Positions 42,829-55,437 of a stretch of 64,000 nt of DNA are shown piece after piece. The position numbers and the translations under genes are program-made. The DNA comes from Hanleya hanleyi (Eukaryota > Mollusca > Polyplacophora > Lepidopleurida > Hanleyidae), in assembly GCA_036873755.1 (NCBI GenBank), contig JAVTVY010036892.1, positions 1-64,000 of the forward strand, written 5' to 3'. A model generated the notes under the pieces. The model saw only the letters and a program-made list of their open reading frames with translations, was not told where the DNA came from and did not search any database. The first letter of the stretch is position 1. Each line of letters opens with the position of its first letter.

Positions 42829-43029
42829 TTAAATCATCATATTTATGCATCACAAAATCTTGAAATTTCAATTTATAAGCAAATGAAAGGCAGCATAAAC
42901 AAATTTGATCTGAACAATACATTATTATATTAAGAACTACTCTCGGACCAGATAATCACAAACTTTCTGTTGCAGAAAAATACAATGAAACAATATATTA
43001 ATGACAGGCGGAATTTGGTAAACTTCGGA

Positions 43030-43985
43030 GAAGATAGATGCATGTATAGTAATTTTTGGGAAGAGTGATATGGTACATTTAACTTTAAGGAAGATGGATA
43101 TGGTAATTTTTGGGAAGAGGGATAGGCCTACATGTATGGTAATTTTTGGGAAGAGGGATAGGCGTATGGTAATTTTGGGGAAGAGAGATAGGCCTATGGT
43201 AATTTGAGGGATAGGCCTATGGTAATTTTTGGGGAAGAGGGATAGGCCTACAGTAATTTTGGGGAAGAGGGATAGGCCTATGGTAATTTTGGGGAAGATG
43301 GATAGGCCTATGGTAATTTTGAGGAAGAGGGATAGGCCTATGGTAATTTGAGGGATAGATGGTAATTTTGGGGAAGAGGGATAGGCCTATGGTAATTTTT
43401 GGGGAAGAGGGATAGGCCTATGGTAATTTTGGGGAAGAGGGATAGGCCTATGGTAATTTGAGGGATAGGCCTATGGTAATTTGAGGGATAGGCCTATGGT
43501 AATTTTTGGGTTAGAGGGATAGGCCTACGGTAATTGAGGGATAGGCCTATGGTAATTTTGGGCAAGAGGGATAGGCCTATGGTAATTTTGGGCAAGAGGG
43601 ATAGGCCTATGGTAATTTTGGGGAAGAGGGATAGGCCTTATGGTAATTTTGGGGGAGAGGGATAGGCCTATGGTAATTTTGGGGAAGAGGGATAGGCCTA
43701 TGTTAATTTTGGGGAAGAGGGATAGGCCTATGGTAATTTTGGGGAAGAGGGATAGGCCTATGGTAATTTTGGGGAAGAGGGATAGGTCTATGGTAATTTG
43801 TGGGATAGGCCTATGGTAATTTTGGGGAAGAGGGATAGGCCTATGGTAATTTTGGGGAAGAGGGATAGGCCTATGGTAATTTTGGGGAAGAGGGATAGGC
43901 CTATGGTAATTTTTGAGAAGAGGAATAGGCCTATGGTAATTTTTGCGAAGACAGATATGGTAATTTTGGGAAGAGGAATAAGTTA
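43030..43985. repeat. Minisatellite, 30 bp unit with 23 bp variants, about 30 copies
   Basis: The unit ATAGGCCTATGGTAATTTTG plus GGGAAGAGGG is 30 bp; shortened units lack part of the G/A-rich half (23 bp). Each unit starts with the perfect palindrome ATAGGCCTAT. The 30 bp period keeps one frame open at 43798-43986 with a ten-residue repeat (GKRDRPMVIL), which I treat as a by-product. Confidence 0.95.
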
Positions 43986-43989
43986 AGTT

Positions 43990-46242
43990 TTGGGAAGATA
44001 AATTTTATGGGGTTTCTAAATTTCAATCTCTTCGTTTCTTCTCTGAGACAAAGTAACAAAGTGTACTGGAGTAGCTTTACAAAGAAAATCAGACAAAGTA
44101 ACTCTTCAATTTGATTGTACTACATGTAGAGTAGCTCCGACCTGAAAATGCAAAACATTTGAGATTAATCTGTGCTAAATCTATTGCTCAGAAAGTTGCA
44201 GATGGAACAAGTGTCTCACTTCTGATACAATATCCATCAAAGCAATGGACAGCTACAGCCTACATGTACATACACGTAGATGGTTGGTCATTGCCAAATA
44301 AACGGTCTCAATTACACAGCTGATCATCACAAGTGTGGTTTTTCTTGATATTGAATTCCTTTCTCTGGTACATGTAGTTTACTGGGACATTTCATATCAA
44401 CAGCTAAAAGGCTTTTAAGATACCATTAACGACTCTATTGCATATCATCTTCCTTTGTGTGAAATGCGGACAAATAAAACATCAGTATGCGACACCGGGC
44501 TATTTGTCATCCCTCGACTTCAGCACTTCTCTTGAAAGCATGTCTGAACAAGCCATAGCAATAAGAAGTATCGAAGTACAAAGTATCAGTAAATGGATCC
44601 GAATTCCCTCGGTATTATCTTCTCTGTCCGCTTAATGTCCCAACACAGAAGAATCAAGTGATCGGGTAAATTCAATAGGTCTGTCGCTGTGATGGGATTG
44701 TCTGACTGATTACACACTTGAAGGAATACGGAGAGTTTATTAGACAGAAAGAACCGGATGACGGACACCGGGAAACCATCTAAGGGCCACTGATACACGA
44801 GTTCAAAGTCTGCATGGATTTACAGTCCATTAGCACTTGGACCTCTCATCCCATTGGTATGGTGATCATGATAGCGTTGGAAGAGTAGGTCTCGTCATCT
44901 CGGAACAGTTGAACACTGATGATATATTATTAGTATTGAGGTTACAAATGCAATGGGGTTGTCCAAGATGCGGCCCAGATTCTTAATGTTTTCAACCAAT
45001 TACATCGTCATTTTGACAAATCACCTATCCTTCTTAGTATGGATATTATTGATTCGGACAATATATTTTTTCCCATCCTTGGTAGAATAATATCAAAAAA
45101 ATATTGACAAAGTCAGCCATCTTACAATGTTAATTACAAACTATCCTGTAGTCATCAAGTTGGACATCCACTGACCAGCCATAGTCTATTTCATTTTTTC
45201 TCGGTCACAAGGCTGGCAACTATATATATCAACAATTACAAGGAAAGTATCAAACTAGAATTATGATCGTCTATTCACTCCTGTCCATGACAAGATTTCC
45301 AGCTCCCACTGATTAAATCTCACCTGTTGCATGTTCTTTTTTTGAAGAAAAAAATTCAAAGCACCATTATTGATTCTCTCTCATTTGGCGCTAAACTTTT
45401 AACATGAGGCTAAATTACTAAGGGTTCTCAATAAGCTCGACTATAATAACAAGTAGAATCTGGAATAAAGGTGGGAAATCAATATTTAGGACAACAGGAC
45501 AGACATGAATTCTCCAAACATATTCATGGGATACCTTCCCTGTTATAAACCACAGGGCTGGGATCGGTCAATTCAATTTTTTGTAAATTCCAATATCCTC
45601 ATTGGCCTATGAAGAAACTTCTATATGATAGTCGAACATTGTAACGTCTTGAGTCGTTCAGGCCATCACCCGCCCTCAAATCATTTTTACCTGCAGCCCC
45701 TTTTCATATTTTCATTATTTTCATTCGTTTTCATTATTTGCTATTTACCTACTTTGATGCCCTTTCCAAGCACAGTTTCTCGCTTTGAACAACATGCTGA
45801 AATCAGTAAAATTATTAAGCCAAACTCATTTCACTGAACAACGTCGAAGACGCATCAAATCTGACGATCGATGCATGATGGAATGGCGAAATTGACAGAA
45901 ACAATATGCTCTCCAGAAAATCTTGCCAGGGGAACTAACTCGTTTGTTTAAACATTATCAAACATGGTGGCCGAATGATCTTGGCTCAAATTTATTTCAA
46001 AGAAAGAGTATTAATGCATAACGAAAAGTAGGACCCATCCCCATGACTTCTTAAAACTAGTCTGACGGGTAACAAGAAAACAAGTGTCATTAGCCTTAGG
46101 CATGTACAGGGCTCACTTTTGCTTGGCTATAATAATACTGTAGTCCGGAATACAGGAGAGAATCAATAGAGGAGAGTAAGACAGATGAGTATTGGTCTAT
46201 CATATCATGAATGACAGGGATTCTGTCGCCAAAAACATTTAC
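43990..46242. other. No recognisable feature
   Basis: More than 2 kb of unique-looking sequence; no repeat ends, tRNA or convincing exons on either strand. Confidence 0.4.
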
Positions 46243-46290
46243 CTTGCCTAGGTTATGATCTAGCTGTCTCGGCAACTGAACCCATCCATC
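46243..46290 (-). CDS. Candidate 48 bp microexon, unidentified
   Basis: On the minus strand a TTTAG acceptor precedes 16 codons, DGWVQLPRQLDHNLGK, followed by a GTAAATG donor. The frame is phase 0 at both ends. It does not match CSN3. With so little sequence, chance is a real possibility. Confidence 0.2.
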
Positions 46291-46990
46291 CTAAACTCAC
46301 AGATAATGGCAATAAACATGGTTCACATTGTAATGGAAGTCGTCGTGAAGAATGGATTATAGAGATACCTGAACCTGGCGATATTAACGTGACGATGAAC
46401 AGAGAACCAGTAAAGAATCTGTTCTGGCAAGCGAATCTACAACTTTCTTTCCCCGGAGGGAAGGTATCGAGTTCCCGAATCGATCGATAATTTGTCTATC
46501 TTTTCCCATTTATCTTTGCGAAGATCTGACAAGCATAACAATTCAGAAGGACCGCGGTTCATTTGGAGATTCCTTGTGATTTATTGAGTAGAAAGGATGA
46601 ATTGTCAGGAATGCCTGCCAATGGTTATTTAATATTGGTTATCTGAATACTGGCTTTATTGATGTCTTCTGTAGGAGGTTTACATAAATCTTTCTTAAAC
46701 TAACATCGTTAAACCATATGGTTGCAGGAATATATATGTACACATGTATAACCAGGGTTCCCACATTTTTCTATCGAAGAAAAAAATTCCAAGCACTTTC
46801 AAGGTCCCCATGCAATCATCCTTTATTCCAGGACATTCAATCACTCTTTCAGTGTTTACAAATGCTGAGAATACTTGCATATGCAATAGTTCAATGCTCT
46901 CAAATGGCAAACAGTGAAAGTAACCAACAACATTTTTGATTAGAAAATAACAGTTCTATCTGTGCTCTGGAAATGCTCTTGAAACACAGG
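46291..46990. other. No recognisable feature
   Basis: Nothing supported. Confidence 0.35.
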
Positions 46991-48210
46991 AAGGAAGCAA
47001 TCACAGATTGCTCAATTGTATGACCCCCCCCCCCCCTTACGCTTTAATCCGACACTGCCCTGCCATTGTTCTGTTGTTTATTGGTTGGTGGAGGCCTAAT
47101 TTGGATAATTATAAAAATTCTGTTTCTGTCACTTTTTTTGCCATGCCTCACATAATACATATTCCAAGTATCAGCCAACAAGTGATAATACGATGTTTCG
47201 ATGCAAGATGGTCACCAGGGCTTTCGCCAAATCCGAAAATGTGACCTGGTTATGAGACCTACATTCCTTGGGAGTATATTGTGGTGAAATTATGAAGCAA
47301 TCAGTGAACTTTGACTTTTGCACCCAATTCACTCTTTTTGGGGAAATTTCATACTTCAGGAGCTATGTTGTCTGCTTTGGAATGTAGAATAACATATAAT
47401 ATAGCCATTTTTCTGGTCCAAATCGGTTATGGACTGAGATCCAGCCTGGACAAATAAATATATCCCATTCACTTAGGTTTAAACAAAGGGCCATAACTCT
47501 TGAAAATATAACCGAAAACAGAGAACTTCACGCTGCACATCTATGGGTCGCTGACCACATATCATGCAAATTTCGTACTTGTTCATACAATATTAACCGA
47601 GATCGAGCCCTACAAATCCCAATTCACAAAGATTTGAAGGAAAAAGGGCCATAACTCTTGAAAATATAAGCGAAATGTGGAGAAACTTCACGCTGCACAA
47701 CTACAGGGCACTGACCACACATCCTGCAAATTTCATAATTGTTCATACAATATTAACCGAGATCCAGCCCGGACAAGTCCCAATTCACGGAGAATTCAGG
47801 AACAAAGGGCCATAACTCTTGAAAATATAAGCGAAACGTGGAGAAACTTTACGCTGCACAACTGTGGGTCATTGACCACATATCATGCAAATTTCATACT
47901 TGTCCATACAATATTAACCAAGATCCAGCCCGGACAAGTCCCATTCACAGAGATTTCAGAAAAAGGGCCATAACTCTTGAAAATTATACCGGAACTCGGA
48001 AAAAACTCTACGCTGCACAACTATGAGCCACTGGCCACATTCCATGCAAGTTTCAATCCTGTCCATCAAATATTAACCGAGATATTGCCCGGACAAGAAA
48101 TTCGGACGGACAGACGGACAGACGGACAGACGGACGGACGGACAGACGGACAGACGGACGGACAAAGCGATCGCTATATGCCCCCCCTCTAGTTAGAGGG
48201 GGGGCATAAT
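46991..48210 (+). mobile_element. Eta element copy 2, ~1.2 kb
   Basis: Same order as copy 1: start hairpin AGCAATCACAGATTGCT, a C-run of about 14, left unique part, about four monomers, a long GGACGGACAGAC microsatellite (48104-48163) and terminal hairpin with CCCCCCCTCTAGTTAGAGGG and GGGGCATAAT. Having two full-length copies about 15 kb apart defines both ends of the family. Confidence 0.85.
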
Positions 48211-48329
48211 TATTACATCCAATTAGAATTCACAGATTTTCCGTACTGATAGGCAAAAATGTGGGATTTCAAGGACTTTATATGGGGAATTGGTCATTTT
48301 TAAATTAAAGGACTTTCCAGGTTTTCAAG

Positions 48330-49995
48330 TACACTTGGAAACTTTGATAATTTGTTAAAGTTAACAAGCCGTCTCACTGATATGAAGCGACTTTTCAAGT
48401 TTGAAGTTGATCAGTTGAATTGTTCTCAAGGTACATCGCGTTCACAACATGGAAGGATACTAAATGTGTGTGACTGCATTTGAGAAATCCAAGATGACCG
48501 ATGGCAGCCATCTTGGATTACGCAGCTCAGTGAAAATCAATACAAACCACCATCTCACTGATGTGAAGTGAGTTCCCAAGTTTGAAGTCGATTGGTTGAA
48601 TTGTTCTCAAGATATCACGTTCACAACACGTGTGGGACGGATGGAAAGAAGGATGGAAAGATGGACGTAAATTAGTACATGTATTTCCAAGTTCGCCCAC
48701 CCACTTCGTGTGAGAGACAAATATGTAGAACTATAGGGTGAGTAAAAAAAAAATCGACCATAGAGGTCCACGTCTCCCACCAGCAGCACCAGTTATGGTG
48801 GACTGCATCCACCATAACTGGTGCTGCTGCTGCGGGGGACGAGGACCTCTATGGTCGACTTTTTTTTGGTCAATAATATCCCATATCATTGAATAGGGGT
48901 ATGATCCAACAGAAACCATGTTGCTTTTTATGCAGAAAGTGCATTTAGAAACTATCATCGTTAACGGCAGCCATCTTGGATTACGCAGGTAACTGAAAAG
49001 CAATCCCAACTGTCCTCTCACCATGTCAAGACACTCTGCAAGTTTGAAGATGATCGGTTCAATGGTTCTTGAGTTATTGGTCAGACAAAAAAAGTTAAAG
49101 ATCTGACAACGCATGTTGGCTGATGGCAGCCATCTTGGATTACACAGGTAAATGAAAACCAATCCCAACCGTCCCCTCACCGATGTCAAGAAACTCTCCA
49201 AGTCTGAAGTCAATCGGTTCAATAGTTCTCGAGTTATTGGTCGGAAAGAAATGTGTAGAGATACAACTGCTGAAATCCAAGATGGCTGATGGCAGCCATC
49301 TTGGATTACACAGGTAACTGAAAAGCAATCCCAACTGTCTTCCCACCGAAGTCACGACACTCTGCAAGTTTGAAAACGATCAGTTGAATGGTTCTCGAGT
49401 TATTGGTCAGACAAAACTTGTGTAAAGAATGCTGATGGCGGCCATCTTGGATTACACAGGTAAATGAAAAGCAATCCCAGCTGTTCTCTCACCGATGTCA
49501 AGGCACTCTCCAAGTTTGAAGTAGATTGGTTCAAAAGTTACCGAGTTATTGGTCGGACAAGAAATGTGTGAAGATCCAACTGCTGACAATCCAAGATGGT
49601 TGATGACAGCCATCTTGGATTACACAGATAACTGAAAATTAATCCCAACCGTCCTCTCACCAATGTCAAGACAATCTCCAATTTTGAAGTCGATCAGTTA
49701 AATAGTTCCCGAGTTATTGGCCGGACAAGAAATGTGCAAAGATGCAACTGCTGAAATTCAAGAGGGCTGATTGTGGCCATCTTGGATTATGCAGGTAACT
49801 GAAAAGCAATCCCAACCATGTCAAGACACCCTGCAAGTTTGAAGTCGATCGGCTCAACGGTTCACGAGTTATTGATCGGACAAGAAATGTGTAACGGAAT
49901 AATGGAATTGTGGAATAACGGAATTAAGAAATAACGGAATTACGGACGCCCGGTGTTTCTAAGTGCCCCCCCCGCCCCCAACTAATGTGGCGGGG
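48330..49995 (+). repeat. Kappa array, ~160 bp monomers, interrupted by a hairpin
   Basis: Monomers share GGCAGCCATCTTGGATTACA, GGTAACTGAAAAGCAATCCC, AAGTTTGAAGTCGATCGGTT and GAGTTATTGGTCGGACAAGA. The array ends in GGAATAACGGAATT repeats and a GCCCCCCCCGCCCCC / GGCGGGG hairpin, a variant of the microsatellite-hairpin terminus. Confidence 0.75.
48751..48868. repeat. Near-perfect ~118 bp hairpin inside kappa
   Basis: Arms of ~55 bp (TCGACCATAGAGGTCC, CAGCAGCACCAGTTATGGTG, GA) are complementary around a loop of about five bases at 48805-48809. T/A runs lie at both outer edges. It differs from the surrounding monomers. Confidence 0.9.
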
Positions 49996-50404
49996 AACAA
50001 AAATGTCCACCTGTGGTGTTTGTTCATCGTTCTACAGTTATAAAATTGTTATGAATTTAACTCATGGAAGGGTGCTTAATCTCTGCAATAAATATACATG
50101 GCTGTGTCACAAAGAATGTGTTGGTTTTTTGTTGCACAAAAAAGACTTTCTTTTATTAGAATAGCATCCTCATGTAACTTGTAAGAACTTATTCTGGCAG
50201 ATTTCTGCGAATTTAATTTGGATTTAATCCAGTACCAAGATACTACATGTACCAATACAGAATTATGGTCCTCATGACAATCTTTGATTGAGAATGTGGT
50301 TAAACTACAGTTAATTAGAATCAATGAGAACTCCTCAAATATTCACCAGTTCAAATTAATTAGCATAATTAGTGACAAAATATGAAATAGGGCCTGTCCT
50401 CGTT
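49996..50404. other. No recognisable feature
   Basis: Unique-looking spacer between two arrays. Confidence 0.4.
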
Positions 50405-51420
50405 TTTTGAATGAAATTCACTTAGGTTTGATAAACAAAGGGCCATAATTCTTGTAAATATAACCGAAAGCAGAGAAACTTTACGCTGCACAATTATGGG
50501 GCATTGACCACATATCATGCAAATTTCATACTTGTCCATACAATATTATTACCGAGATCCAGCCCGGACAAGTCCCAACTCACAAAGATTTCAAGAACAA
50601 AGGGGCATAACTCTTGAAAATATAAGCGAAATGCGAAGAAATTTCAGAGCACTGACCACATATCATGCAAATTTCATAATTGTCCATACAATATTAACCA
50701 AGATCCAGCCCGGACAAGTCCCAATTCACGGAGATTTCATGAACAAAGGGCCATAACTCTTGAAAATATAACCAAAACGCACAGAAACTTCACGCTGCAC
50801 AACTGATGGGCATTGACCCCATATCATGCAAATTTCATACTTGTCCATACAATATTATTACCGAGATCCAGCCCGGACAAGTCCCAATTCACAAAGATTT
50901 GAAGAACAAAGGGCCATAACTCTTGAAAATATATGCAAAACACGGAGAAACTTCATGCTGCACAACTACAGGGCACTGACCACATATCATGCAAATTTCA
51001 TAATTGTCCATACAATATTAACCAAAATCCAGCCCGGACAAGTCCCAATTCACGGAGATTTCAGGAACAAAGGGCATTAACTCTTGAAAATATAATCGAA
51101 ACACAGAGAAATTTTACGCTGCACAACTATGGGGCACTGACCACATATCATGCAAATTTCATACTTGTCCATACAATATTAACCAACATCCAGCCCGGAC
51201 AAGTCCCATTCACAGAGATTTCAGGAACGAAGGGCCATAACTCTTGAAAATATAACTGAAACTCGGAAAAAAAACTCTGCACGCTGCACAACTACGAGGC
51301 ACTGGCCACATTTCATGCAAGTTTCAATCCTGTCTGTCAAATATTAATCGAGATATTGCACGGACAAGTAATTCGGACGGACGGACAGAAGGACAAAGCG
51401 ATCGCTATATACCCATAATT
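50405..51420 (+). repeat. Eta element copy 3, array part only
   Basis: About six eta monomers and a short GGACGGACGGACAG microsatellite, ending GCGATCGCTATATACCCATA. The left unique part and most of the terminal hairpin are missing. Confidence 0.8.
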
Positions 51421-51579
51421 ATGCTTTCTTACCTAAATAAAATTAACATATTGAAAAGAAATACATGTTGTGCTAAGAACCCTGTTGTCTGAAATGAGAA
51501 GTCAAAATCATGAATAAGCTGTAAATGTAACCAGTGCAAAGGCCTATGGTAATTCCGCTAAGAATTCAACTCTAGCTGC

Positions 51580-51800
51580 TATCAAAATTCAATCACCCCC
51601 AAATTTGGGGACTAAATTCAATTGACTGTTCTAATATAATCGATCACTCTCTAAATCATTAAAGTAAAAAAGAAATAATGGATTATCTGCATGATTTTGA
51701 GCGTTATTTTTTTTTACACCCTGTTCTAATACATATGATCACCCCCAAATTTTATGACGAGAAATTTCACGTCTTGTGATTGAATTATTGGAGAGATTAC
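51580..51800 (-). repeat. Dispersed GGGGGTGATTNAATT repeat, copy 2 (reverse)
   Basis: The reverse complement aligns with 62265-62440 (AAAATCATGCAGATAAT, then TTAGAAC and TCCCCAAAT). Confidence 0.55.
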
Positions 51801-53522
51801 CGTACATCAGTAAAACCTGACCAGACACAGAATTACACCCACTTGTAAAATCAAATACCAGTACCGCCATGTTCAACAACAACAACAGAATTACAGTGTC
51901 TGTCACGAGAACTTCCCAGCACTGTCTACCCTGATTATGTAACGTTTTGAGCCAGTCACATTACATGCTCCTAATGAAACAATCATCAACTTCATAAAAC
52001 CATAAATATTTGTAAGAAAAACTTTCAACATCTGTCATTATATATCTATGTGACTGGAAAGTATATTGTGGTCAATCTTATGCAACTGCATGTATAATCT
52101 GGACTTGTCACTTGAAGACACATGGCTAAAGATCTGTCTGTGTATACATTAGACCAGAATATTTCAGTAATGGAAGGAATCTTGATTTTTGGATCTGTAA
52201 ATTGCATCACGGGAACGCATCACCTTTCCCGCTATTAATGTTACATTCGGGTCAAGCTATCAATCGGAAAAATTGTGTTGATTCCCAAAAATTAGCTCAC
52301 ACAGAACCGACATGAAACCAGAACTATCAGTTCCATGAAATTTTCTGGCCTGTTCACATATGATAGCAAAATATCAGAATTCAATCGATTTCTATCAACC
52401 TCATATGACCTCCAAATAAAAATTGTTAAAATAGTCCTGGGCTTTCCATTCAACGGTTAATCACATATTTGATTGACTGAAGTTCTCAGGAGAATGAACT
52501 CATCCTATATAAAATGCATGAAATAATTCCGGATGATTTAACCCCAGAGAAAGCTCACTCTCTGCGGCTCCGATCTTGAGATTTAAGAACGAGCCGTCAA
52601 ACCCTCATCAATGTAACCATTACAGTCAATATTTGACATCAAATACTCTGACTGCCTGACCAGCTGGGCACAGGGTGATCTTTTGACCAAAATGTATTCA
52701 CATGAGTCGGTCATTGATTTCTCTTGCTCTTAAGCTCAAACTGTCACTGTTAAAATATCTGAGAAAATTTAACCGTGTGGTGTGAGAGCAAACATGATTT
52801 TTGACCAGTTTGATTGAGTACGGTAAATTCTTTGTAAATTCAGTCACTCTACAATCTACATGTACAGAGACTAACATTTAATCTTCCTCCAAATTATGGA
52901 TTGAGAATTGGAACACATCCTGGAGAAAGTATACACTGTGCAGGGGTCAAAATAAAAACCTATCTCTGACAGTTACTTTTTGTATGAGTTGGAAAAATAA
53001 GGTACCTGTCAAAAAAAAAAAAAAAAATGAAAAAATAATAAACTATTCACAGTTAATTCATTTTTGACCATAAATCTTTCTACCTGAATGCCGGAAACTG
53101 CCATGGTAGAGTGAATAATGCACTATGAATTGGACACAAATTAAAATAATTTAATATATCAATAGCTCAACTTAACTTAATGAAAAGTTGCATGTTTTCT
53201 ATGTTATTTGTTGTACTTTTGTAAATGTTGTGTATTGCCGTGTGTATGCCTGAGAAATCAATAAAATATCAATTAAAAAAAATTTAAAAATTAAACTAAT
53301 CAGGCCTTCAAGTACTGGAATATTTTTCCCCCATTTATGCAACATTACAAAACACAAATTCTCATTATTTCGTATCATTTGAATGCTCAGGCCAAACTTA
53401 ACCACATTCTTACCTGTCAACTGAGACAGGTAACTCTTTGTTTTCTGGGTAACAATATCTTAGAGGCATTTGAACAAATCTACCCTGTGTTCCAAAATCA
53501 TTATCTATCAACTCAAGGGTAG
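51801..53522. other. No recognisable feature
   Basis: Unique-looking AT-rich sequence with an A-run at about 53011-53027. Confidence 0.4.
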
Positions 53523-53527
53523 AGGGG

Positions 53528-55432
53528 CAGGGATTCATAGACGTCCGTTTTTACTACCGTTAAATGGTAGAAAAAAAATGTCAAAAACTGAATATAGACA
53601 GCAAAAAACTCAAAAGTACATGTACGTTTTGGACAAGAAATACTCAATGTTTTTGACGAAAACTCAATACTCGAACTGGTGCAAATTATTTCAGTGATGT
53701 GAAAATCATCGCCGATCCTTCGACAATTTGCGAGTTCTGCGAAACGTACACAAACGGAAGTGGCGGTTTTCACATGTTTTGCTGACGTAATGCGCTAACT
53801 AAACCTCGGAGACCTTTGCTCGATTATTTTTTGGGAGCCTCGAATACTCTCTGTAATGGTTCCCGACTGGCGCCGAAGGTATGAGTGTATTCTCCTTCGC
53901 TCGGCTGCTGGTGCACAGCTACCTACGTTAAACCCAACAGACGGAAACAGTCTATATGAAGGAATTGAATGCTAGCTGGCGGTCTGCAGACGAAAAGTAC
54001 ACGAGGGTGAAAATGAAACCTGGGTCATTTTAGATATCATTTAGCAGATGAATTTGATTCGGATTCGTTCATAATTAGAATGACAAACAATTTTCCCTAA
54101 AGACAGAACATCGGGCAAAGTAGAATCAAGCGGTAGGAAATTTATGAAAATAAAAATGGATCGTTTCTGTATGATACCCGTCATGAACAACAACAACAAC
54201 GCGGTCTAGCACTTTACGTTGAGAACATGCATTTCTTCAGAAGTCGGTTTATTTGAGGTCTAGATTTTAACTTTAACGGCATTGCATTTCTTGTTTATGT
54301 CCGTGACTCTTGAATTTTCGTTGGTAATTTTTATCTTTCACTAAAAACCATCCTGGTATAAAATGAGAAAATGTGGTACAAAAATATCTGGAATTTCCTT
54401 ATTTTTTTTAATGTTTTTGCGTATCTCATATAAATCCATAGCCTAGTCTTTATATAAAGGTTCATTAATAACAATTGTTGATTTACTGCTTGTCAGGGAA
54501 TGCAGCAGGTGGCCAGATTTTTATTTATTTTTTTTTTTTTTATGATTATTTTTTTTTGCAATGCAGATAATTCCAATATTTGTTTCATATGCAGTACAAA
54601 GATACAAATGAAATAAAATTAAGAGTATATACTTACCACTTACCAAACATGTTTAGGTTGAATACTGCTCATCAATGGAGATAATCACTCGCCTGAACTA
54701 ATTTGTGCTATTATATGTGTGCTAACCACCCTCCTCAGAATAAATGAGGCGATTTCAATTTTTCTCATTGAGAAGTTTACATCTAGTTGTGCAGTAACTA
54801 GCACTAGTGAAAATGGCAACTGGTCACGAAATGCTTGGTTCTACAAATTTGGATTCTTTGGATTCTCGCAAACTAAGCCACTAAGAATCCAACTGGATTC
54901 TCGCAAAATTTTGCGAAATTCTACCCCTGCAGTTCCTTTGTTCTGAAGTTCGACAGCAGCCATGCGATGGACGTAAAGTAGAAGTCTGAGTTCAAGACAT
55001 CATTCTGCTTGACAGCTGCTACATCTTACGTGAAAATCCGCTGATGATGTAAGGATTTTATAGCGTCTCTTGCAAGCGTTATATGATAATTATCTTTGAA
55101 TGTTTATGATAGTTTGTGATCTCTTACCGCTGTTGGTGTTGCTACAAACACGAGGTCCAAAAAAATGAAATCTATAAGTGAGCAAGTTACAATACGGAAC
55201 ATGTGTTTTTTTGTCATTCAGATGACCATTATCCAAATCACATTAGATAGCTCACATTAATACTACAGAAACTATTTGTTCATATCTTAATTGGTAGGGT
55301 GGTAAAAACATTCAAAAACTCAATATCAACTTGTGGGTGGGCCGTAAAAACTTGGAAAAACTCAATTTGAGCATAAAAAGAACTCAATATTTTATAGTGG
55401 GTAGTAAAAATTTGGACTTCTATGAATCCCTG
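53528..55432. mobile_element. hAT-like transposon, 1905 bp, 5-bp duplication, no intact transposase
   Basis: Ends are CAGGGATTCATAGACGTCC and CAGGGATTCATAGAAGTCC in inverted orientation, continuing into TTTTTACTACC on both sides. AGGGG flanks both ends (53523-53527 and 55433-55437). Sub-terminal copies of AAAACTCAA and GGTNGTAAAAA may be transposase-binding repeats. A splice-like segment at about 55120-55170 may be a leftover exon. Confidence 0.85.
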
Positions 55433-55437
55433 AGGGG

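Noticed and set aside
43798..43986. 62-codon frame with GKRDRPMVIL repeats
   Set aside because: Direct product of a 30 bp minisatellite; no flanking coding evidence.
44586..44798. Minus-strand 70-codon frame
   Set aside because: No splice sites, domain or homology recognised.
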